Shown here: positions 9,519 through 18,274 of the stretch, in pieces
How positions within the stretch are numbered: the stretch's first letter is position 1
How the letters are laid out: each line of letters starts with the position of its first letter
Assembly: GCA_023150375.1 (NCBI GenBank)
Contig: JAKLLA010000014.1
Coordinates: forward strand, 1-64,000
Direction: 5' to 3'
Length of the DNA: 64,000 nucleotides
Origin: Burkholderiaceae bacterium
Lineage (GTDB): Bacteria > Pseudomonadota > Gammaproteobacteria > Burkholderiales > Burkholderiaceae_C
Notes under the pieces: generated by a model
The model's input: the letters and a program-made list of their open reading frames with translations, nothing else
Databases searched by the model: none
What the model was told of the DNA's origin: nothing
Program-made: the position numbers and the translations under genes

Positions 9519-10487
9519 ATGAGCAAACGCCACTTCCTCGAGTTCGAGCAGCCCATCGCCGAGCTGGAAACCAAGATCGACGAACTGCGCTATGTGCAGA
9601 ACGAGTCGGCCGTGGACATCTCGGAGGAGATCGACCGCCTTTCGAAGAAGAGCCAGCAGCTGGCCAAGGACATCTACGGCCGCCTGAACCCCTGGCAGGT
9701 CACTCAGATCGCCCGTCACCCGCAGCGGCCCTACACGCTGGACTACGTCAACGAGATCTTCACCGACTTCCAGGAGCTGCACGGCGACCGCGCCTTTGCC
9801 GACGACCTGTCGATCGTCGGCGGTCTGGCGCGCTTCAACGGCCAGGCCTGCATGGTCATCGGCCACCAGAAAGGGCGCGACACCAAGGAGCGCGCGGCGC
9901 GCAACTTCGGCATGGCCCGGCCCGAGGGCTACCGCAAGGCCCTGCGGCTGATGAAGCTGGCCGAGAAGTTCGGCCTGCCGGTGTTCACCTTCGTCGACAC
10001 GCCGGGGGCCTACCCGGGCATCGGTGCGGAGGAGCGCGGCCAGTCCGAGGCCATCGGCCGCAACATCTACGAGATGGCGCAGCTCGAAGTGCCGATCGTC
10101 TCGACCATCATCGGCGAGGGCGGCTCCGGCGGTGCGCTGGCCATCAGCGTGGCCGATCAGGTGCTGATGTTGCAGTACGCGGTGTACTCGGTGATCTCGC
10201 CCGAGGGCTGTGCCTCCATCCTCTGGAAGACCGCCGACCGGGCTGCCGAAGCCGCCGAGGCGCTGGGCATCACCGCGCACCGGCTGAAGGCGCTGGGGCT
10301 GGTCGACAAGATCGTCAGCGAGCCGGTGGGCGGCGCCCACCGCGATCCCAAGCAGATGGCGGCCTACCTCAAGCGCGGCCTGAACGACGCGCTGCGCCAG
10401 GTGGCCGACCTGGGCCCGCGTGAGCTCGTGAACCAGCGCTACGAGCGGCTGCGCCGCTACGGCCGTTTCAACGACACCAAGGCCTGA
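9519..10487 (+). CDS. accA: Acetyl-CoA carboxylase carboxyltransferase subunit alpha
   Basis: Together with AccD moves the carboxyl group from biotin to acetyl-CoA, making malonyl-CoA for fatty-acid synthesis. The 322-residue protein starts [24 protein letters not shown], as the family does, with the crotonase-like core ([29 protein letters not shown]). accD lies about 14 kb downstream at 24705, so the two subunits are unlinked, as in many proteobacteria. A weak -10 (TACACT, 9473-9478) precedes it. Confidence 0.98.
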   Translation: MSKRHFLEFEQPIAELETKIDELRYVQNESAVDISEEIDRLSKKSQQLAKDIYGRLNPWQVTQIARHPQRPYTLDYVNEIFTDFQELHGDRAFADDLSIVGGLARFNGQACMVIGHQKGRDTKERAARNFGMARPEGYRKALRLMKLAEKFGLPVFTFVDTPGAYPGIGAEERGQSEAIGRNIYEMAQLEVPIVSTIIGEGGSGGALAISVADQVLMLQYAVYSVISPEGCASILWKTADRAAEAAEALGITAHRLKALGLVDKIVSEPVGGAHRDPKQMAAYLKRGLNDALRQVADLGPRELVNQRYERLRRYGRFNDTKA

Positions 10488-10497
10488 ACGCCGCCGG

Positions 10498-10515
10498 GCC
10501 GCCCGTTCGGGCGGC
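10498..10515 (+). terminator. Strong GC hairpin between accA and tilS (no U-tract)
   Basis: GCCGCCC-GTTC-GGGCGGC is a perfect 7-bp stem with a 4-base loop, starting 11 bases after the accA stop. No T-run follows, so it may slow or end transcription only partly, or stabilise the accA mRNA 3' end. Confidence 0.4.
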
Positions 10516-10540
10516 AGGCGGGTCGGGGTGGTGACGCAGC

Positions 10541-11902
10541 GTGGCGGGTGAGTCCGGGCTTGCGGCCGCCACGGCGGTCGCCGTGGCCTTCAGTGGCGGG
10601 CGGGACTCCACCGCGCTGCTGCATGCCGTCTGGCGTGCCCTGGCCGATCATGGCGGGGGCGCCGTCGCGCTGCATGCGCTGCACGTTCAGCACGGGTTGA
10701 GCCCGCAGGCCGAAACCTGGCTGCGGCAATGCGCCGCGCGCTGCCGGCAGTGGTCGCGCCGCGGGCCGACGGTGCACTTTCATGCCCGCCGGCTCGGCCT
10801 GCAGCCGCGCCGAGGCGAAAGCGTCGAGGCCGTCGCCCGGGCAGGCCGCTATGCCGCGCTGGCCGACATGGCCCGGGCGGCGGGCTGTCGCCTGATCCTG
10901 CTCGGTCAGCACGCCGATGATCAGGCCGAGACCTTTCTGCTGCAGGCCCTGCGCGGTGCCGGCCCGGCCGGGCTGGCGGCCATGCCTTCGTCCATCGAGC
11001 GCGACGGCCTGCTCTGGTGCCGCCCCTGGCTGGGACAGCCGCGCACGGCCCTCGAGGCCTACCTGCGCCGCCACCGCCTGCGCTGGATCGACGACGAGAG
11101 CAACGACAGCCCCGCCTTCGCGCGCAACCGGCTGCGCCGGCAGGTCTGGCCGGCCCTCGAGGCGGCCTTTCCCGATCTGCGCCGCACGCTCGCACAGGCC
11201 AGCCGGCGCGCCCAGGATGCGGCCGACTGCCTGCGTGATCTCGCCGCGATCGACCTGGCGGGCGCGGGGCATCCCGACGGAGGGCTGGACCTGGCGGCCC
11301 TCGTCGCCCTGGGCGCCGCACGCCTGCGCAATGCGCTGCGCGTCTGGCTGCGCCAGCACAGCGGGCGCGCCGCACCGGCCAGCCTGCTCGATCGCCTGGC
11401 CGACGAACTGACGCCGCGCGGCAGCGCCAGCTGGCCGCTGGACGCCCGATGGCGGCTCGTGGCGCGTGCCGGCCGCCTGCAGCTCGAGCCGCTGGCCGAA
11501 CGCCCGACCCGGTCCGCGCCCGGTGCGACGCTGGCGTTGAGCCTGGCGGTGCCGGGCTGTCACGCGCTGCCGGGCTGGAGCGGTCGACTGCGGGTGCTGC
11601 GGGCCCCACCGGGCGAGGCGGGCCTGCCTGCGCAGCGCCTGGCGGACGTGCGGGTGCGACCCCGTACGGGCGGCGAGCAGTTCCAGCGTGCCGCGGGCAC
11701 GCCGGCGCGGGCGCTGAAGAAGCAGTTTCAGGCGGCAGGGGTGCCGCCGGAGGGGCGCGACGGGCCGCTGGTCTTCGACGCACAGGGGCAGCTGCTGTTC
11801 GTCGCCGGCCTGGGGGCCGATGCGCGCGGGCTGCAGGCGGGGGAGGGGGCGGACGACCAGGGGCTGCAGCTGCACTGGCTGCCCGATGGGGAGTCGCCCT
11901 GA
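10541..11902 (+). CDS. tilS: tRNA(Ile)-lysidine synthetase
   Basis: Converts C34 of the CAU tRNA-Ile to lysidine so that it reads AUA. The N-type ATP pyrophosphatase P-loop SGGRDS is at 18-23; the core continues with LLGQHADDQAETFLLQALRGAG and a family-typical FARNRLRRQVWP. The C-terminal TilS domain carries VRPRTGGEQFQ. The 453-residue length is normal. The only reasonable start is the GTG at 10541. Confidence 0.95.
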   Translation: MAGESGLAAATAVAVAFSGGRDSTALLHAVWRALADHGGGAVALHALHVQHGLSPQAETWLRQCAARCRQWSRRGPTVHFHARRLGLQPRRGESVEAVARAGRYAALADMARAAGCRLILLGQHADDQAETFLLQALRGAGPAGLAAMPSSIERDGLLWCRPWLGQPRTALEAYLRRHRLRWIDDESNDSPAFARNRLRRQVWPALEAAFPDLRRTLAQASRRAQDAADCLRDLAAIDLAGAGHPDGGLDLAALVALGAARLRNALRVWLRQHSGRAAPASLLDRLADELTPRGSASWPLDARWRLVARAGRLQLEPLAERPTRSAPGATLALSLAVPGCHALPGWSGRLRVLRAPPGEAGLPAQRLADVRVRPRTGGEQFQRAAGTPARALKKQFQAAGVPPEGRDGPLVFDAQGQLLFVAGLGADARGLQAGEGADDQGLQLHWLPDGESP

Positions 11903-12013
11903 CGGGATCGGCGCGGGGGGCGTGATCGAATTGGCTAGAATCACAGGCTTTGTGCTGCCCCGGGATGGCCGCGGCAGCGAACCCAGCGAGACGTCTCACG
12001 GATTGCCACAGTC

Positions 12014-13282
12014 ATGGCTCTGATCGTTCACAAGTACGGCGGCACGTCGATGGGCTCGACCGAGCGCATCCGCAACGTCGCCAAGCGTGTTGCCAAATGG
12101 GCGCGCGCCGGCCACCAGATGATCGTCGTGCCCTCGGCGATGAGTGGCGAGACCAACCGGCTGCTCGGCCTGGCCAAGGAGTTGTCGCCGGCGGTGCAGA
12201 CGCCCGCGATGCTGCGTGAACTGGACATGATCGCCAGCACCGGCGAGCAGGTCTCGGTGGGGCTGCTCGCGCTGGCCCTGCAGGCCGAAGGGCAGGAGGC
12301 CGTCAGCTACACGGGCTGGCAGGTGCCGGTGCGCACCGACTCGGCCTACACCAAGGCGCGCATCCAGAGCATCGACGACGCCCGCGTGCGCCGCGACCTG
12401 GAGGCGGGCCGCGTGGTCATCGTCACCGGTTTCCAGGGCATCGACGGCGAGGGCCACATCACCACCCTGGGCCGTGGTGGCTCGGACACTTCCGCAGTGG
12501 CGGTGGCCGCGGCGATGAAGGCCGACGAGTGCCTGATCTACACCGACGTGGACGGCGTCTACACCACCGATCCGCGCATCGTGCCGGAGGCGCGTCGCCT
12601 GTCGACCATCTCCTTCGAGGAGATGCTGGAGATGGCCAGCCTGGGCTCCAAGGTGCTGCAGATCCGCTCGGTGGAATTCGCCGGCAAGTACCGGGTGCCG
12701 CTGCGGGTGCTGTCGAGCTTCACCCCCTGGGACATTGCGATCGACGAGGAAGCCAAGTCGGGCACCCTGATCACTTTCGAGGAAGACGAAAAGATGGAAC
12801 AAGCCGTTGTCTCGGGCATCGCCTTCAACCGTGACGAAGCGAAGGTGACCGTGGTGGGCGTGCCCGACAAGCCGGGCATCGCGTCGCAGATCCTCGGCCC
12901 GGTGGCCGAGGCGAACATCGACGTCGACGTGATCCTGCAGAACGTGTCGCACGGCGGTCGCACCGACTTCTCGTTCACGGTGCACCGCAACGATTACGCG
13001 CGCACGCTGGATCTGCTGCGCGAGCAGGTGGTGCCGGCGCTGGGTGCGGCCGAGGTCGCGGGCGACCCCAAGATCTGCAAGGTGTCCATCGTGGGCATCG
13101 GCATGCGCTCGCACGTGGGCATCGCCAGCAAGATGTTCCGCGCGCTCAGCGAAGAGGGTATCAACATCCAGATGATCACCACCAGCGAGATCAAGACCTC
13201 GGTCGTGATCGATGAAAAATACATGGAACTGGCCGTGCGCGCGTTGCACAAGGCCTTCGATCTGGATCAGGCGGTAGCCTGA
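12014..13282 (+). CDS. lysC: Aspartate kinase with two ACT domains
   Basis: First step from aspartate to lysine, threonine and methionine. The 422-residue protein begins MALIVHKYGGTSMGS (the kinase signature); the kinase domain runs to about 260 and two C-terminal ACT domains follow (MEQAVVSGIAFNRDE onward and KVSIVGIGMRSHVG onward), the usual site of feedback inhibition by lysine/threonine. A TAGAAT -10-like element lies at 11936-11941. The next pathway enzyme, asd, is about 4 kb downstream past the leu genes. Confidence 0.97.
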   Translation: MALIVHKYGGTSMGSTERIRNVAKRVAKWARAGHQMIVVPSAMSGETNRLLGLAKELSPAVQTPAMLRELDMIASTGEQVSVGLLALALQAEGQEAVSYTGWQVPVRTDSAYTKARIQSIDDARVRRDLEAGRVVIVTGFQGIDGEGHITTLGRGGSDTSAVAVAAAMKADECLIYTDVDGVYTTDPRIVPEARRLSTISFEEMLEMASLGSKVLQIRSVEFAGKYRVPLRVLSSFTPWDIAIDEEAKSGTLITFEEDEKMEQAVVSGIAFNRDEAKVTVVGVPDKPGIASQILGPVAEANIDVDVILQNVSHGGRTDFSFTVHRNDYARTLDLLREQVVPALGAAEVAGDPKICKVSIVGIGMRSHVGIASKMFRALSEEGINIQMITTSEIKTSVVIDEKYMELAVRALHKAFDLDQAVA

Positions 13283-13298
13283 TCGGCAAAAATCGCGC

Positions 13299-13304
13299 TA
13301 TAAT
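13299..13304 (+). promoter_or_regulatory. Consensus -10 element for tRNA-Ser
   Basis: A perfect TATAAT ends 11 bases before the mature 5' end of tRNA-Ser. The -35 position (about 13276-13281) does not resemble TTGACA. Confidence 0.6.
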
Positions 13305-13315
13305 CTCGCTTCTTC

Positions 13316-13406
13316 GGAGACGTGACCGAGTGGCCGAAGGTGCTCCCCTGCTAAGGGAGTATGCGCCAAAAGCGCATCGAGGGTTCGAATCCCTCCGTCT
13401 CCGCCA
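13316..13406 (+). tRNA. tRNA-Ser(GCU)
   Basis: A 91-base class II tRNA. Acceptor stem starts GGAGACG; anticodon arm CTCCC-CTGCTAA-GGGAG gives GCU; a long variable arm follows (TATGCGCCAAAAGCGCATC); T-loop GTTCGAATC; encoded CCA at 13404-13406. Confidence 0.97.
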
Positions 13407-13429
13407 AGGCCCACCGCCGTAAGGCAGAC

Positions 13430-13475
13430 AAGCCCTCTGATTCCGGACCTTCCGGGTCAAGAGGGCTTTGTCGTT
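13430..13475 (+). terminator. Rho-independent terminator after tRNA-Ser
   Basis: Outer stem AAGCCCTCT (13430-13438) with AGAGGGCTT (13460-13468), an inner CCGGA/TCCGG stem, and the tail TTGTCGTTTC. It separates the tRNA from leuC. Confidence 0.7.
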
Positions 13476-13555
13476 TCAGGGGGCCGACTTTTCCTTGCCG
13501 GGCTGGAACTGCGCTCCGGCCGGAGGGGTCGGCCCGCATCGACGCAAAGGTTGCC

Positions 13556-14980
13556 ATGACCGCACGCACCCTCTACGACAAGCTGTGGGACGACCATGTC
13601 GTCCACACCGAGGAGGATGGCACGGCCATCCTGTACATCGACCGGCACCTGGTGCACGAGGTCACCAGCCCGCAGGCCTTCGAAGGGCTGCGGCTGGCCG
13701 GCCGCAAGGTCTGGCGCGTCAGTTCGGTGGTGGCCACGGCCGATCACAACACGCCGACCACCGGCTGGGAGCGGGGCTACGACGGCATCGCCGATCCGAT
13801 CAGCAAGCAGCAGATCACGACGCTGGACCGCAACATCGCCGAGTTCGGTGCGGCGGCCTACTTTCCCTTCCTCGACAAGCGCCAGGGCATCGTGCACGTC
13901 ATGGGACCGGAGCAGGGTGCGACCTTGCCCGGCATGACGGTGGTCTGCGGCGACAGCCACACCAGCACGCACGGCGCCTTCGGCGCGCTGGCGCATGGCA
14001 TCGGCACCTCCGAGGTCGAGCATGTGCTGGCCACGCAGACGCTGCTGGCCAAGAAGGCGAAGAACATGCTGGTGCGCGTCGAGGGCCAGCTTGCCAAGGG
14101 CTGCTCGGCCAAGGACATCGTGCTGGCGATCATCGGACGCATCGGCACCGCCGGCGGTACCGGCTACACGATCGAGTTCGCCGGCAGTGCCATCCGTGCG
14201 CTGAGCATGGAAGGGCGCATGACGGTGTGCAACATGGCCATCGAGGCCGGTGCACGCGCCGGCCTGGTGGCGGTCGACGACGTCACGCTGAACTACGTGA
14301 AGGGCCGGCCCTTCGCGCCCAGCGGGGTCGAATGGGAGCATGCGGTGGCGTCCTGGCGCGGCCTGCACAGCGACCCCGGTGCCCACTTCGATGCCGTGAT
14401 CGAACTCGATGCCGCCCGGATCCAGCCGCAGGTGACCTGGGGCACCTCGCCGGAGATGGTGCTGGGCGTCGACGAGCGCGTGCCCGATCCGGACCGCGAG
14501 AAGGACGACGTGCGCCGCGGTGCGATCGAGCGGGCCCTGACCTACATGGGGCTGCAGCCCAACAAGGCGATCGCCGACATCAACGTCGACAAGGTCTTCA
14601 TCGGCTCGTGCACCAACAGCCGCATAGAGGACATCCGCGAGGCGGCTGCCGTCGTGCGCCGCATCGGCGGGCGGGTGGCGTCGAACGTCAAGCTGGCGCT
14701 GGTGGTGCCGGGCTCCGGGCTGGTGAAGGCGCAGGCCGAGCGCGAGGGCCTGCACGAGGTCTTCAAGGCGGCTGGCTTCGAGTGGCGCGAGCCCGGCTGC
14801 TCGATGTGCCTGGCAATGAACGCCGACCGCCTCGAGCCGGGTGAACGCTGTGCCTCCACCAGCAACCGCAACTTCGAGGGTCGGCAGGGCGCGGGCGGCC
14901 GCACCCACCTGGTCAGCCCGGCGATGGCGGCCGCAGCGGCCATGAACGGCCATTTCGTCGACGTGCGCCGCATTGCCTGA
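13556..14980 (+). CDS. leuC: 3-isopropylmalate dehydratase, large subunit
   Basis: With LeuD isomerises 2- to 3-isopropylmalate in leucine synthesis. The 474-residue protein shows aconitase-family signatures: [25 protein letters not shown] and the [4Fe-4S] Cys residues in FIGSCTNSR and [12 protein letters not shown] used the ATG at 13556 ([16 protein letters not shown]), the standard N-terminus; in-frame codons before it run into the tRNA-Ser terminator region. First gene of leuC-leuD-leuB. Confidence 0.98.
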   Translation: MTARTLYDKLWDDHVVHTEEDGTAILYIDRHLVHEVTSPQAFEGLRLAGRKVWRVSSVVATADHNTPTTGWERGYDGIADPISKQQITTLDRNIAEFGAAAYFPFLDKRQGIVHVMGPEQGATLPGMTVVCGDSHTSTHGAFGALAHGIGTSEVEHVLATQTLLAKKAKNMLVRVEGQLAKGCSAKDIVLAIIGRIGTAGGTGYTIEFAGSAIRALSMEGRMTVCNMAIEAGARAGLVAVDDVTLNYVKGRPFAPSGVEWEHAVASWRGLHSDPGAHFDAVIELDAARIQPQVTWGTSPEMVLGVDERVPDPDREKDDVRRGAIERALTYMGLQPNKAIADINVDKVFIGSCTNSRIEDIREAAAVVRRIGGRVASNVKLALVVPGSGLVKAQAEREGLHEVFKAAGFEWREPGCSMCLAMNADRLEPGERCASTSNRNFEGRQGAGGRTHLVSPAMAAAAAMNGHFVDVRRIA

Positions 14981-15002
14981 GCGCGCTCCCGAGGACTTCC
15001 CC

Positions 15003-15650
15003 ATGCAAGCCTTCACCGTGCACCAGGGCCTGGTGGCCCCGATGGATCGCGCCAACGTCGACACCGACGCGATCATTCCCAAGCAGTTTCTCAAGTCGAT
15101 CGCGCGCAGCGGCTTCGGCCCCAACCTGTTCGACGAGTGGCGCTACCTCGATCCGGGTCAGCCCGGGCAGGATCCGGCCAGCCGCAAGCCGAACCCGGAT
15201 TTCGTGCTGAACCAGCCTCGCTATCAGGGTGCGAGCATCCTGCTGGCGCGCAAGAACTTCGGCTGCGGCTCGAGCCGCGAGCATGCGCCCTGGGCGCTGG
15301 AGCAGTACGGCTTTCGCGCGCTGATCGCGCCGAGCTATGCCGACATCTTCTTCAACAACTGCTTCAAGAACGGTCTGCTGCCGATCGTGCTGGACGAAGC
15401 GGTGGTCGCGCGACTGTTCGACGAGGTGGCCGCTTTCCCCGGCTACAGCCTGACGATCGACCTGCCGCGCCAGGTGGTCGTGCAGCCCGACGGCAGCGAG
15501 ATCGCCTTCGACGTGCAGCCCTTCCGCAAGTACTGCCTGGTCAACGGCTTCGACGACATCGGCCTGACGCTGCGCCACGCCGACAAGATCCGCGCCTTCG
15601 AGGCCGAGCGCCTCGCGCGCATGCCCTGGCTGGGCCAGCGCGCGCTCTGA
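15003..15650 (+). CDS. leuD: 3-isopropylmalate dehydratase, small subunit
   Basis: Swivel-domain partner of LeuC, 215 aa. Begins [31 protein letters not shown] and contains the conserved [15 protein letters not shown] loop. A GAGGA ribosome site lies about ten bases before the ATG at 15003. An in-frame TTG at 14973 that overlaps leuC is less likely. There are 22 bases between the leuC stop and this start. Confidence 0.97.
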   Translation: MQAFTVHQGLVAPMDRANVDTDAIIPKQFLKSIARSGFGPNLFDEWRYLDPGQPGQDPASRKPNPDFVLNQPRYQGASILLARKNFGCGSSREHAPWALEQYGFRALIAPSYADIFFNNCFKNGLLPIVLDEAVVARLFDEVAAFPGYSLTIDLPRQVVVQPDGSEIAFDVQPFRKYCLVNGFDDIGLTLRHADKIRAFEAERLARMPWLGQRAL

Positions 15651-15680
15651 GCCGGTCGGCGTCCCCCGCTTTCTCCGTCT

Positions 15681-15706
15681 CCTCCATTTCCTCCATTTCC
15701 TCCCAT
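15681..15706 (+). repeat. 9-bp tandem repeat (CCTCCATTT) in a pyrimidine tract before leuB
   Basis: CCTCCATTT occurs at 15681-15689 and 15690-15698, then a partial CCTCCCA copy. The tract, almost free of G, fills the space where a purine-rich ribosome site for leuB (ATG at 15711) would be expected. Confidence 0.7.
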
Positions 15707-15710
15707 CGTC

Positions 15711-16814
15711 ATGAAGATCGCGATTCTTCCCGGTGACGGCATCGGCACCGAAATCGTCGCCGAGGCCGTCAAGGTGCTGCAGGTGCTGGACCTGTCGTTC
15801 GAGACCGAGACGGCCCTGGTCGGCGGTGCGGCCTACGAGGCCCACGGCCATCCGCTGCCGGAGTCCACGCTCGCGCTGGCCCGCGAGGCCGACGCGATCC
15901 TCTTCGGCGCGGTGGGTGACTGGAAGTACGACAAGCTCGAGCGCGCGCTGCGTCCGGAGCAGGCCATTCTGGGCCTGCGCAAGCACCTGGGCCTGTTCGC
16001 CAACTTCCGCCCGGCGATCTGCCATCCCCAGCTGACCCACGCCTCCAGCCTGAAGCCCGAACTGGTGGCGGGTCTGGACATCCTGATCATCCGCGAGCTG
16101 ACCGGCGACATCTATTTCGGCCAGCCGCGCGGCCGCCGCGTCGCGGTGGACGGGCACTTCCCCGGAGCCGAGGAAGCCTTCGACACGATGCGCTACAGCC
16201 GTCCCGAGATCGAGCGCATCGCGCACGTGGCCTTCCAGGCCGCACGCAAGCGCCACGGCCGGGTCACCAGCGTCGACAAGGCCAACGTGCTCGAGACCTT
16301 CCAGCTCTGGAAGGACGTGGTGACCGAGGTGCACGCCCAGTACCCGGACGTGGCGCTCGATCACATGTATGTCGACAACGCAGCGATGCAGCTGGTGCGT
16401 GCGCCGAAGAAGTTCGACGTCGTGGTCACCGGCAACATGTTCGGCGACATCCTCTCCGACGAGGCGGCGATGCTGACCGGCTCGATCGGCATGCTGCCCT
16501 CGGCCTCGCTGAACGACCGCCATCAGGGCCTGTACGAGCCCAGCCACGGCAGCGCGCCGGACATCGCCGGTCAGGGTATTGCAAACCCGCTGGCTACAAT
16601 CCTGTCTGCTGCCATGATGCTCCGCTACTCTCTGAACCAGTCCGAAGCCGCCGCCCGCATCGAGTCGGCGGTCGACGCCGTGCTGTCTGCCGGGCTGCGC
16701 ACCGCCGACATCTGGAGCGAGGGCACGACGAAGGTGGGCACCCGCGAGATGGGCGAGGCGGTCGTCGCCGCCCTGACCGGCAAGACCATCGGCAAAACCA
16801 TTACCAAGAGCTGA
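15711..16814 (+). CDS. leuB: 3-isopropylmalate dehydrogenase
   Basis: NAD-dependent oxidative decarboxylation of 3-isopropylmalate, third step of the leucine branch. 367 aa; begins [23 protein letters not shown]. Substrate and metal residues are in [10 protein letters not shown], the [12 protein letters not shown] block and [18 protein letters not shown]. The start is firm by homology, yet the preceding 30 bases are pyrimidine-rich with no Shine-Dalgarno, unusual next to leuD. Third gene of the leu group, 60 bases after leuD. Confidence 0.97.
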   Translation: MKIAILPGDGIGTEIVAEAVKVLQVLDLSFETETALVGGAAYEAHGHPLPESTLALAREADAILFGAVGDWKYDKLERALRPEQAILGLRKHLGLFANFRPAICHPQLTHASSLKPELVAGLDILIIRELTGDIYFGQPRGRRVAVDGHFPGAEEAFDTMRYSRPEIERIAHVAFQAARKRHGRVTSVDKANVLETFQLWKDVVTEVHAQYPDVALDHMYVDNAAMQLVRAPKKFDVVVTGNMFGDILSDEAAMLTGSIGMLPSASLNDRHQGLYEPSHGSAPDIAGQGIANPLATILSAAMMLRYSLNQSEAAARIESAVDAVLSAGLRTADIWSEGTTKVGTREMGEAVVAALTGKTIGKTITKS

Positions 16815-16850
16815 CGCTCTCGGATCGTTTCGCCCCTACCCCCCACACTC

Positions 16851-16879
16851 TGGACCCGGCGAACGAGCCGGGAGATCCA
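16851..16879 (+). other. Stem-loop between leuB and asd
   Basis: CCCGGC (16855-16860) pairs with GCCGGG (16867-16872) around a GAACGA loop; TGGA/TCCA extends the stem past a three-base bulge. No T-run follows, so this is not a standard terminator; it may stabilise the leu mRNA or damp read-through to asd. Confidence 0.4.
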
Positions 16880-16914
16880 GGGTCCGGAGTCTTGTCAAGA
16901 AAAGGTGATCTGAG

Positions 16915-18057
16915 ATGGCTTTGTCCAAGAACCCCCTGGTCGGCCTGGTCGGCTGGCGCGGCATGGTCGGTTCGGTCCTGATGGACCGCATGAATGCCGA
17001 AAACGATTTCGCGCATTTCGAGCCGCTGTTCTTCTCGACCAGCAACGCCGGTGGCGACGCACCGGCGATGGCGAAGAACGAAACCCGGCTGCAGGATGCC
17101 TACGATCTGGCCGCGCTGCAGCGCTGCGAAGTCATTCTGACCGCGCAGGGTGGCGACTACACCGGCGAGGTCTATCCCAAGCTGCGTGCGGCCGGCTGGA
17201 AGGGTCACTGGATCGATGCGGCTTCGACGCTGCGGATGAAGGACGACGCGGTCATCGTGCTCGACCCGGTCAACCTGCCGGTGATCCGGGATTCGCTGGC
17301 ACGCGGTGGGCGGGACTGGATCGGCGGCAACTGCACCGTCAGCTGCATGCTGATGGGCGTGGGGGCGCTGTACAAGGCCGGTCTGGTCGAGTGGATGAGC
17401 ACCCAGACCTATCAGGCCGCCTCCGGCGGCGGTGCTCAGCACATGCGCGAACTGCTCACGCAGTTCGGTACGCTCAACGCCGAGGTGCGCGCCCTGCTCG
17501 ACGATCCGAAGAGCGCGATCCTCGAGATCGATCGCAGGATCATCGCGAAGCAGCGCAGCCTGAGCGAGGCCGAAACTGCGAATTTCGGCGTGCCGCTGGG
17601 CGGCTCGCTGATTCCCTGGATCGACAAGGATCTGGGCAACGGCGTGTCCCGCGAGGAATGGAAGGGCATGGCCGAAACCAACAAGATCCTCGGCCAAGGC
17701 GAGGGCTTCGGCAGTCCGGCTGTGCCGGTCGATGGTTTCTGTGTCCGTATCGGCGCGATGCGCTGCCACAGCCAGGCGCTGACCTTCAAATTGCGCAAGG
17801 ATGTGCCGCTGGCCGATCTGGAGGCCATGATCGCCGCCGACAACGCCTGGGTGAAGGTGGTGCCCAACACCCGTGAGGCGACGATTCGCGAACTCACCCC
17901 GGTGGCCGTCACCGGCACGCTGACGATTCCGGTGGGGCGTCTGCGCAAAATGGCCATGGGTCCGGAGTACCTCGGCGCCTTCACGATCGGCGACCAGTTG
18001 CTCTGGGGGGCCGCCGAGCCGCTGCGGCGCATGCTGCGCATCCTGCTCGATCGGTAA
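16915..18057 (+). CDS. asd: Aspartate-semialdehyde dehydrogenase
   Basis: Reduces aspartyl phosphate to aspartate semialdehyde, feeding lysine/diaminopimelate, threonine and methionine. 380 aa; starts [22 protein letters not shown] (NADP-binding fold). The active-site Cys is Cys140 in [12 protein letters not shown]; the catalytic His segment is near [15 protein letters not shown] ribosome site (AAAGGTGA) precedes the ATG. Follows the leu genes and precedes fimV, a common order in beta- and gammaproteobacteria. Confidence 0.98.
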   Translation: MALSKNPLVGLVGWRGMVGSVLMDRMNAENDFAHFEPLFFSTSNAGGDAPAMAKNETRLQDAYDLAALQRCEVILTAQGGDYTGEVYPKLRAAGWKGHWIDAASTLRMKDDAVIVLDPVNLPVIRDSLARGGRDWIGGNCTVSCMLMGVGALYKAGLVEWMSTQTYQAASGGGAQHMRELLTQFGTLNAEVRALLDDPKSAILEIDRRIIAKQRSLSEAETANFGVPLGGSLIPWIDKDLGNGVSREEWKGMAETNKILGQGEGFGSPAVPVDGFCVRIGAMRCHSQALTFKLRKDVPLADLEAMIAADNAWVKVVPNTREATIRELTPVAVTGTLTIPVGRLRKMAMGPEYLGAFTIGDQLLWGAAEPLRRMLRILLDR

Positions 18058-18173
18058 TTTCCGATGCGAGGGCGGCGCTCGTTGTCGAAGGGCAACGACC
18101 GCCGTTCTCCCATCCGCCGGCCGACGATCCGTCCGGAACATCAGAGACTGCATGAGCTTGTCTTTGTATCTTC

Positions 18174-18201
18174 TTGATGTTATTGTCTTTTCAGATATTC
18201 T
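18174..18201 (+). promoter_or_regulatory. Candidate sigma-70 promoter for fimV
   Basis: TTGATG (18174-18179), a 16-base spacer and TATTCT (18196-18201) sit in an AT-rich patch (about 18155-18225) that stands out in this GC-rich sequence. The remainder of the 205-base gap after asd holds an imperfect stem (CGTTG/CAACG, about 18078-18100) and nothing else I recognise. Confidence 0.5.
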
Positions 18202-18274
18202 GTATCCTTCTCGCCCTACCTGACAGACGCAGGCGGCCGGGTGGTAATCCGGGGCCTGCTGCGTGGGAGACGCC

